NCBI GenBank assembly: GCA_020349865.1
Contig: CP070700.1
Coordinates: 3,482,549-3,513,588 of the forward strand
Reading direction: 5' to 3'
Origin: Desulfobacteraceae bacterium
Lineage (GTDB): Bacteria > Desulfobacterota > DSM-4660 > Desulfatiglandales > Desulfatiglandaceae
Length of the DNA: 31,040 nucleotides
Position numbers and translations under genes: made by a program. Shown here piece after piece: positions 26,038 through 31,040 of this stretch (within the stretch, counting starts at the first letter, position 1; each line of letters starts with the position of its first letter). The notes beneath the pieces are model-generated. The model was not told where the DNA came from. It saw only the letters and a list, made by a program, of their open reading frames with translations, and searched no databases.

Positions 26038-26085
26038 AGTCGTTTTTAAACACCATAGCTGAGGGTTCTTGACATGTCAGTGGTG

Positions 26086-26271
26086 ATGCGTTCCAGTTTG
26101 GATAGGCGCTCCGGAGAAGATAGACGCAGAGCATAATATATTGAATACGTTTGGACCGGGGGAATCGAAAGAAGGAATTGGAAAGAACAAATATCTCACG
26201 TTGAGCGGAGAGTTGGATGGACGAGGGTGAGCGAGTGGTGTAGCGTGTCTCTGAAAGCCTTAAAGGTCTAA
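26086..26271 (+). pseudogene. Broken Arg-rich mini-gene after the response regulator
   Basis: One frame of 61 sense codons runs from ATG 26086 to TAA 26269-26271 and is interrupted by TAA at 26134-26136. The peptide has the repeated RRS/DRR/ERR pattern of small basic proteins: DRRSGEDRRRA before the stop and GGIERRNWKE, HVERRVGWTRVSEWCSV after it. I recognise this style from short Arg-rich proteins in related genomes, but the function is unknown. The coherence of both halves in one frame is the main evidence. Confidence 0.5.
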
Positions 26272-26314
26272 AACTAATCATTATACTATAGTTTCGATTT
26301 GATTATAGGCTATC

Positions 26315-26347
26315 AAAGGCAGGGTCAATTCATTCTGTCTTTTTTTA
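26315..26347 (+). terminator. Putative intrinsic terminator
   Basis: Stem AAAGGCAG (26315-26322) with CTGTCTTT (26335-26342; one G-U pair), 12-base loop, then a T-rich tail. It would end transcription from the response regulator/mini-gene. Confidence 0.5.
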
Positions 26348-26464
26348 TTTTTGACACACAAATGTCATTCACCTGTACTTTATGAATAATAATCTGGACA
26401 GGTGTCTATTAAATACTCCTCCATGCACGTTGCAAATCATCCCACAATTGCCACTAAAGGTGTC

Positions 26465-26887
26465 TCAAGACCTACGCACGCCGAAGTCGACTTAACGCGT
26501 CTGACTTAGAACTTCCGTTATATCCAAAGATGCGTTGAGCCCGCCGCGGTTATGGCGATTTTGAAGGCTAATACCGACTCCTCTGATTTGAGTTCTGCCA
26601 AACTTCAGCTTGAGCATTTCAGCGAGGTACTCAAGTTTTATGAAGATCGAGGCTTGGCAATGCCCGTGTGCCACATTGCCAACTCTTATGCGGTCTTACA
26701 ATTGCCCGCAAGTTGCCTTGACATTGTTCGCCCCGGCATTTTGATGTATAGTGTGTACCCTGCCAATGATGTCCTCAGAAACTTCCTTCTATGTGCAAAA
26801 ATCGTACCTGGCTGTGAAAAATCTGTAACCGCAGTTCCTGTACCAATTATTACAATTCATTTGCTGAAATTACTCGTAACTATTTAA
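26465..26887 (+). pseudogene. alr: Alanine racemase remnant with stop and internal deletion
   Basis: One frame starts at 26465 with SRPTHAEVDLTRL (the RPTWAEIDL start of Alr), has TAG at 26507-26509, continues NFRYIQRCVEPAAVMAILKANT (normally VMAVVKANAYGHG, containing the PLP lysine), and then jumps to QLEHFSEVLKFYEDRGL, VCHIANSYAVLQLP and DIVRPGILMYSVYP. Those later segments normally lie ~150-200 residues further on, so an internal deletion follows KANT. After CAKIV the similarity ends. Only the later ATG (26552) portion is open. It is too small to be an active enzyme; any functional alr must be elsewhere. Confidence 0.82.
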
Positions 26888-27030
26888 AAGTACAGCGCAT
26901 TGTAGTGTTTTTTGGTGAAGAACCGTGTCATTTTCATCCACTTCCCAGCGATTTTATCTCCTTAATCAAACGGTCATAACTCTTTGTAAATTATAGATAA
27001 ATCAGAGATTGCAATTGGATCCGTTTAATT

Positions 27031-27046
27031 TGGCACGGGCCTTGAA
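27031..27046 (+). promoter_or_regulatory. Sigma-54-like -24/-12 element
   Basis: TGGCACG-GGCC-TTGAA at 27031-27046. The -24 GG and -12 elements are at the canonical spacing, matching TGGCACG-N4-TTGC except for GA in place of the -12 GC. Transcription would start near 27057, just before the first hairpin of a structured stretch. The -12 C is strongly conserved in real sites, so this mismatch lowers confidence. Confidence 0.55.
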
Positions 27047-27056
27047 TATTAGCAAA

Positions 27057-27207
27057 TAAAAGAAAAGCCAAGCACGGTACTTGGCGGTGCGGGTGCTTGG
27101 CTTTCTGGAACACTTAAGGGCCTTTTGGCAGCCCCAAGCTTTTATACTATATCAATTAGGTTAAAAGCTTGTCAAGAGGCCCTCCAAGCAAACTGGAGGG
27201 CCTTTTT
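27057..27207 (+). ncRNA. Candidate structured RNA with competing hairpins
   Basis: Hairpin 1: perfect 12-bp arms 27064-27075 and 27093-27104. Hairpin 2: GGGCCTTTTGGC (27118-27129) pairs with GTCAAGAGGCCC (27171-27182) through two G-U pairs, then, past a 6-base bulge, AAGCTTTTA (27136-27144) with TAAAAGCTT (27162-27170). Hairpin 3 is the terminator whose left arm begins at 27177, so it cannot coexist fully with hairpin 2. Wobble pairs argue for RNA-level structure. It may be a small RNA (~150 nt) or the leader of the gene at 27381. No known riboswitch fits by eye. Confidence 0.5.
27177..27207 (+). terminator. Strong intrinsic terminator
   Basis: AGGCCCTCCA (27177-27186), 7-base loop, TGGAGGGCCT (27194-27203), then a T5 run (27203-27207). 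A perfect 10-bp GC-rich stem. Its left arm shares six bases with the closing arm of the preceding hairpin. Confidence 0.85.
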
Positions 27208-27380
27208 AAATCCGAAAACACTGAACAAGCACTACAACATGCGGTGAAATACCTGGCCGCCATTGAATTTCCAAAGCCACAGGAAATCCAGGTGGCCGCT
27301 TAACAAAGGAAATACCAGCGCATTAAAAAAGATTAACCAGCCTAAATACGTTAAGGCACCAATTAAATGCAGGTGACTCT
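27208..27380. other. Interval with an unassigned C-terminal peptide
   Basis: After the terminator, the frame ending in TAA at 27301-27303 reads coherently as NTEQALQHAVKYLAAIEFPK...VAA, but it has no start codon or ribosome site. It may be the tail of a lost gene; I cannot name the family. Confidence 0.3.
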
Positions 27381-29084
27381 ATGGTTTTTCTATATCATTC
27401 AAAAAAGTGTAAGAGATTGTTTTTCTCTCGTTTTTCCCTTTTTGGTCTGGGGTTGATAGCCCTTTTATGGGCTCTTTCCCATACTACCCTTGCCATTGCG
27501 GCAGATATCACATTGGCGTGGGACGCCAACACCGATCCGGTTGATGGATACAGGGTATTCTGCCGCGAACAGGGCGAAGAGTACAATTATTTTCAGCCTG
27601 ACTGGGACGGATCATCCACGACTTGTACTATTTATGGTCTGGATGACTATACTACCTATTTTCTTGTTGTGAGAGCCTATAATGATTCTGGAGAGAGCGG
27701 TGACTCCAATGAAGTAGTCTATACGCCTTCATTGCCAACCATTTCCCTGGATAGGTCGAGTCTATCGAATTCGTGTCTCGAAGGCTCCGATGCCTCGAGC
27801 CAGAGCTTTGAGATCTGGAACTCAGGCGGCGAAACACTAACTTATGCTATCTCTACCGATGCGAGCTGGCTCTCCTGTACCCCTAACAGCGGTACTTCTA
27901 CGGGCGAGCATGATAGCATCACGGTCGATTATTCCACATCCAGTTTGCTTCCCGGCAATTACTCGGCCATTATTACCGTTACCGCAGAAGGTGCAGGTAA
28001 CTCCCCGCAGGAAATTGAGGTGAGTTTAGGCATCTCTGCATCCAACCTTCCGCCATCGCTGCCGCACATCACGTCGCCCTATCCTGGTCAAGGAGAGTGC
28101 GAATTGCTATTTCAAATCACTACCGAACCTTTTTCCGATCCAGACGGCGATTTTCATAGCAAAAGCCGATGGCAGGTCAGCACGGAAAACAATTTCGACA
28201 ACCCTTCCTTACTTGTTCTTGATATCACCAGCTCAGAACACCTGACCGTACTAAATATGCCCCATAATGTACTCAGACCTGCAAATACCTACCATGTTCG
28301 CGTCCAATTCTATGACTCGTATAATGAAGCCTCCGATTGGTCTGATACTGTTGACTTCACGACCGCCGTTAGTCACAACGATTCTAATGGTGATGGTATT
28401 CACGACGATCAGGCTGTCGATGCTACCGTCGACCTTAACCAGGATGGGATTCCTGATAATAATCAGCCAGATGTTATCAAAAGCGTGCAGTCAATCGATG
28501 GCACTTTCAATGTTGGCGTTTGCAAGATTTCAGACTCAATAAGTTCAATCGAAACAGTGGAGATGATTGATCCATCGACCATTTCAGATAACACTAACAG
28601 ACCGGACGCACTTGCCTTCGGAATTATCACTTACCGGCTACGTGTAAACCAACCCGGTGATACGGTCACGGTAAGAATCTATTTTTCAGAAAACATCTCA
28701 AATGCACAGACCTATTTTAAATATGACACAATTAATGGTTGGCAGGATTACTGGGAACATATCACAATTGATGATAATGCTCGCTCTATCACCTTAGAGC
28801 TCAAGGACGGTGACCATGGCGACAGCGACGGACTAGCCAATAATATCATAGTGGATCCAGGTGGTCTTTCTGAAGATATTTCAGTGGATAGCGGAAGTTC
28901 AAATGATGGCAACTGCTTCATCGGCACAGCGGCCTATGGTTTCCCTATGAAAAACCAAATTTTTGCCTGCAAGATTGTTACGGCAACTATACTTTCCTTT
29001 CTTTTCCTTTTTTCGATTCTCCTTGTCTCATTTCTCCGAAAAAGAAGCGTAGCTAAAGTGCAGGTTGATCACCGGAAACATTAA
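27381..29084 (+). CDS. Exported FN3/BACON-like protein with choice-of-anchor domain and C-terminal membrane anchor
   Basis: 567 residues. Sec signal (to ~40, AIA|AD). Residues ~41-112: fibronectin type III. ~120-215: an Ig/BACON-like domain (SSQSFEIWNSGGETLTYAIS, SWLSCTPNSGT). ~225-330: a second FN3-like domain. ~335-365: Ca-binding DSNGDGIHDDQ and DLNQDGIPDNNQPD repeats. ~370-500: a choice-of-anchor-U-like domain (DALAFGIITYRLRVNQPGDTVTV, DGDHGDSDGLANNIIVDPGG). The C-terminal CFIGTAAYG box is followed by a membrane span and a basic tail (RKRS). This is a surface-sorted adhesin- or matrix-like protein. It follows the structured RNA and a terminator, so read-through control is possible. AGGTGA lies a few bases before the ATG. 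Confidence 0.8.
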   Translation: MVFLYHSKKCKRLFFSRFSLFGLGLIALLWALSHTTLAIAADITLAWDANTDPVDGYRVFCREQGEEYNYFQPDWDGSSTTCTIYGLDDYTTYFLVVRAYNDSGESGDSNEVVYTPSLPTISLDRSSLSNSCLEGSDASSQSFEIWNSGGETLTYAISTDASWLSCTPNSGTSTGEHDSITVDYSTSSLLPGNYSAIITVTAEGAGNSPQEIEVSLGISASNLPPSLPHITSPYPGQGECELLFQITTEPFSDPDGDFHSKSRWQVSTENNFDNPSLLVLDITSSEHLTVLNMPHNVLRPANTYHVRVQFYDSYNEASDWSDTVDFTTAVSHNDSNGDGIHDDQAVDATVDLNQDGIPDNNQPDVIKSVQSIDGTFNVGVCKISDSISSIETVEMIDPSTISDNTNRPDALAFGIITYRLRVNQPGDTVTVRIYFSENISNAQTYFKYDTINGWQDYWEHITIDDNARSITLELKDGDHGDSDGLANNIIVDPGGLSEDISVDSGSSNDGNCFIGTAAYGFPMKNQIFACKIVTATILSFLFLFSILLVSFLRKRSVAKVQVDHRKH

Positions 29085-29108
29085 ATCTTCATATAGGCCG
29101 AAAACACA

Positions 29109-29146
29109 AAAGGCAGGGTCAGAAATGAACCCTGCCTTTATTATTT
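29109..29146 (+). terminator. Intrinsic terminator after the exported anchor protein
   Basis: AAAGGCAGGGT (29109-29119) pairs with ACCCTGCCTTT (29129-29139), 9-base loop, and is followed by TTATTATTT-like T-rich sequence. The arm begins with the same 13 bases (AAAGGCAGGGTCA) as the terminator at 26315. Confidence 0.85.
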
Positions 29147-29300
29147 GGAAACCGGTTCTAATCCTCGCTTTTTTAAAAGCCAAAGCTCAGAATTACATAT
29201 CAAGGGGGAGAAGTTTTAAATTTTTGTAAACCATGTTAAGATAATAAAAAATGCAGGCCACTGAATGTTAATAATTTTGGTGATTGTTTAGGGGTTTCAG

Positions 29301-30506
29301 GTGAGAATCATCTTTTTTGCCGGAAAGGGTGGAGTCGGAAAAACCAGTGTGGCTGCTGCCACGGGAATTAAAGCGGCTGAGATGGGACATAAGACTGTTA
29401 TAATGTCTCTTGATGTGGCACACAGTCTCTCGGATATTTTTGACCTTGAAAGGCACCTGCTCGATCAAAACAGAGGAAAGCCGACTGAAGTCAGTAAAAA
29501 CCTGTGGATTCAGGAACTGGACATCCAGGAGGAAATAGAGGAAAATTGGGGAGAAATTCATAGATATATTGCCACTCTATTGAATACCACAGGACTGGAT
29601 GAAATCCTTGCAGAGGAACTTGCCATCTTACCAGGGATGGAAGAGGTAAGCCTGCTTCTTTATATTAATCGTTTCGTACAGAAAAAGCAGTTTGATGTAA
29701 TCATCCTCGATTGTGCCCCTACTGGTGAATCCCTTCGTTTTATTAGTATTCCGACCACATTGAAGTGGTACATAAAAAAGATATTCAAGATGGAACGAAC
29801 TATTGCCAGGTATGTACGTCCAGTGGCCAAGAGGGTTTATGATGTCCCTTTACCTGACGATGGCTACTTTGCTGCAATTGAATATCTCTTTGAGCGGCTG
29901 AGAGGTGTGGATGAAATTTTGGCTGATCCACAGATCACCACGGTCAGGCTTATCACCAATCCGGAAAAGATTGTCTTAAAAGAGACCCAGCGGGCCTTCA
30001 TGTATTTCTGCCTTTACAAGATGAGTATCGATGCCATAATTATGAACAGAATTCTGCCGGACGACATACAAGACGCATATTTCACGGATTGGAGAGAAAG
30101 CCAAAGTAAATACATGGAAAAGGCGGAAGAATACTTCAGTCCGATTCCCATCTTTCCTGTCAGGCTTTTCAAAGACGAGGTGCTCGGTTATAATAGTCTA
30201 AGAGTTTTGGCTGATCAGATATATGGGGGCAGGAATCCGCTGGAGCGGTTTTTTGCGGGGGAATCCTATGATCTATTTAAAGACAATGGCGAGTATCGAC
30301 TCATTATGAAACTTCCATTTGTTACTAAGAAGGATATCGAACTCAATAAGTTTTCTGATGAATTGATTGTTCGGGTGGGTAGTTTCAAAAAACATCTGTT
30401 GCTTCCAAGGCAGGTAGCCGCCTCAAAAACGGTCAAGGCCAGGCTGGAAGGTCAATATTTATCAATCTATTTTAAAGGAGATCATAATGGGCAAGAAAAG
30501 GAATGA
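29301..30506 (+). CDS. ArsA/GET3-type ATPase with HSP20-like C-terminal domain
   Basis: 401 residues from GTG. Deviant Walker A GKGGVGKTSVAAATG (8-22), switch I-like MSLDVAHSLSDIF and LDCAPTGESLRFI (Walker B/switch II) place it in the ArsA/Get3 group. Residues ~310-395 (YRLIMKLPFVTKKDIELNKFSDELIVRVGSFKKHLLLPR) form the HSP20-like beta-sandwich found in a bacterial ArsA subset. There is no ArsB pump, ArsR regulator or Cys triplet for arsenite nearby, so a protein-targeting or chaperone role is more likely than arsenite export. AGGGG precedes the start. It overlaps the next small gene by 20 bases. Confidence 0.9.
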   Translation: MRIIFFAGKGGVGKTSVAAATGIKAAEMGHKTVIMSLDVAHSLSDIFDLERHLLDQNRGKPTEVSKNLWIQELDIQEEIEENWGEIHRYIATLLNTTGLDEILAEELAILPGMEEVSLLLYINRFVQKKQFDVIILDCAPTGESLRFISIPTTLKWYIKKIFKMERTIARYVRPVAKRVYDVPLPDDGYFAAIEYLFERLRGVDEILADPQITTVRLITNPEKIVLKETQRAFMYFCLYKMSIDAIIMNRILPDDIQDAYFTDWRESQSKYMEKAEEYFSPIPIFPVRLFKDEVLGYNSLRVLADQIYGGRNPLERFFAGESYDLFKDNGEYRLIMKLPFVTKKDIELNKFSDELIVRVGSFKKHLLLPRQVAASKTVKARLEGQYLSIYFKGDHNGQEKE

Positions 30507-30717
30507 AAACGACGTTGTATTATGCCCAGTAGGCAAATTTTTTTTGGACCTGGAGAAGGTCACCGGGAAAAAATCTAAGTTCTTTGACCACCTGTCCCAA
30601 TCACGCATCGAATTCCTGAAGGCCATCCGATCGTTGGTTGATGAAAGGATTGAGGGGCTTGAGAAAATAGCTTCAAGCAAGTCCAAGAAGAAGATGAGCA
30701 GGATTAAGGTGGAGTAA
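30487..30717 (+). CDS. Small conserved-looking partner of the ArsA ATPase
   Basis: 76 residues. AAAGGAG lies a few bases before the ATG, inside the 3' end of the ArsA gene, and the two overlap by 20 bases, so translation is coupled. The sequence has an ordered N terminus (VVLCPVGKFFLDLEKVTGKKSKFF), a likely amphipathic helix (SRIEFLKAIRSLVDERIEGLEKIA) and a Lys-rich tail. I do not recognise a named domain. Its fixed position suggests it works with the ATPase, for example as a client adaptor or small helical cofactor. Confidence 0.75.
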   Translation: MGKKRNENDVVLCPVGKFFLDLEKVTGKKSKFFDHLSQSRIEFLKAIRSLVDERIEGLEKIASSKSKKKMSRIKVE

Positions 30718-30797
30718 GTTGGTCTTCAAGCTTTTGTGGAAATACCCTTGGTGTTCATCCTGGCGAGGCGGGGCTGAAGTGAGGATAGGAAAGCGAC

Positions 30798-31040
30798 ATG
30801 GAAAGAGGGAGGAAAAGTGAAGGAATCACTAACCCCCATGTGACTAAACGTGAGTTCCTGAGGTTTTGCGGCAAGAGCCTTTGTGCGCTTTACGCTGCTC
30901 ACCTCTTCGGGTTTTCGGAGACCCTGCGAGCACAAGCGCCCAAGAAAGGCCTTATTAAGACGAAGCTTTCTCCCTTTTTTAATTCCCTGGGCAGTGGAGA
31001 AATTCAGTGTGAATTATGCCCAAGGCGGTGTCGTGTTCCC
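30798..31040 (+). CDS. N terminus of an AmmeMemoRadiSam-type radical SAM protein (partial)
   Basis: 81 codons are visible; the gene runs off the window end. The N terminus has a KREFLRFCGKSLCALYAAHLFG stretch that looks like a twin-arginine-style or Sec signal with a KR variant, then GEIQCELCPRRCRVP, the CxxCPRxC opening of the AmmeMemoRadiSam radical SAM enzyme family (pyruvate-formate-lyase-activating-like). The catalytic SAM/Fe-S motif CxxxCxxC lies further on, outside the window. AGGA precedes the ATG. An exported N terminus on this normally cytoplasmic family is unusual and may instead be a Cys-rich extension; a later GTG (30840) is an alternative start. Confidence 0.8.
   Translation, partial: MERGRKSEGITNPHVTKREFLRFCGKSLCALYAAHLFGFSETLRAQAPKKGLIKTKLSPFFNSLGSGEIQCELCPRRCRVP

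Noticed and set aside
27208..27303. Transposase C terminus at NTEQALQHAVKYLAAIEFPK...VAA
   Set aside because: The peptide is coherent but I cannot match it to a transposase family, so it is left as an unassigned tail.

Overview
The window looks like chromosomal DNA from a Gram-negative anaerobe of the Desulfobacterota (former Deltaproteobacteria) type. This is inferred from gene content: DUF3795 and DUF3786 proteins, a YvcK/GlmM amino-sugar cluster, an ArsA ATPase with an HSP20-like tail, a Cys-rich C-terminal box on an exported protein, an AmmeMemoRadiSam-type radical SAM enzyme, a sigma-54-like promoter and ABC/SUMF1 envelope genes. No rRNA, tRNA, CRISPR array or complete insertion sequence is visible. 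The lineage is inference only.

Layout. (1) 299-5865, minus strand: a tight five-gene operon read as left-handed beta-helix protein, GlmM, NagB-like deaminase, HAD hydrolase, YvcK. It is preceded by a consensus sigma-70 promoter (5999-6027). The theme is amino-sugar/UDP-GlcNAc metabolism and its control. (2) 6283-7909, minus: DUF72 protein and a small NfeD-like membrane protein. (3) 8355-11105: a MocR-type regulator divergent from an aminotransferase gene broken by one in-frame TAA; the 120-bp gap between them carries operator-like repeats. (4) 11258-14937, plus: hexapeptide-repeat protein, DUF3795, DUF3786, a second aminotransferase and a YpeA-type acetyltransferase. (5) 15051-17098: TrpF-like barrel with a coiled-coil tail, a 200-bp MITE-like repeat, and a Cys-cluster protein. 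(6) 17207-23922, plus: the most notable block. It encodes a membrane-anchored Sel1-like protein, an exported SH3/vWA protein resembling the periplasmic half of PpkA, an ABC ATPase, an FtsX-like permease and a SUMF1-fold protein. This matches the TagR-TagS-TagT-PpkA envelope-sensing module of type VI secretion, but with no kinase domain and no secretion genes in view. (7) 24061-26887: HtpX protease, a long gene-free AT-rich stretch, a single-domain response regulator, a broken Arg-rich mini-gene and an alanine racemase remnant. (8) 27031-29139: a sigma-54-like promoter, a structured RNA with two mutually exclusive hairpins ending in an intrinsic terminator, then a large exported, C-terminally anchored FN3/choice-of-anchor protein. 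(9) 29301-31040: ArsA-HSP20 ATPase, its small partner, and the start of a radical SAM gene cut by the window end.

Three decayed genes (10806 nonsense, 26134 nonsense, 26507 nonsense plus internal deletion) and several inverted-repeat elements show that the spaces between the operons are actively turning over. All similarities come from recognising motifs by eye; no database search was run.
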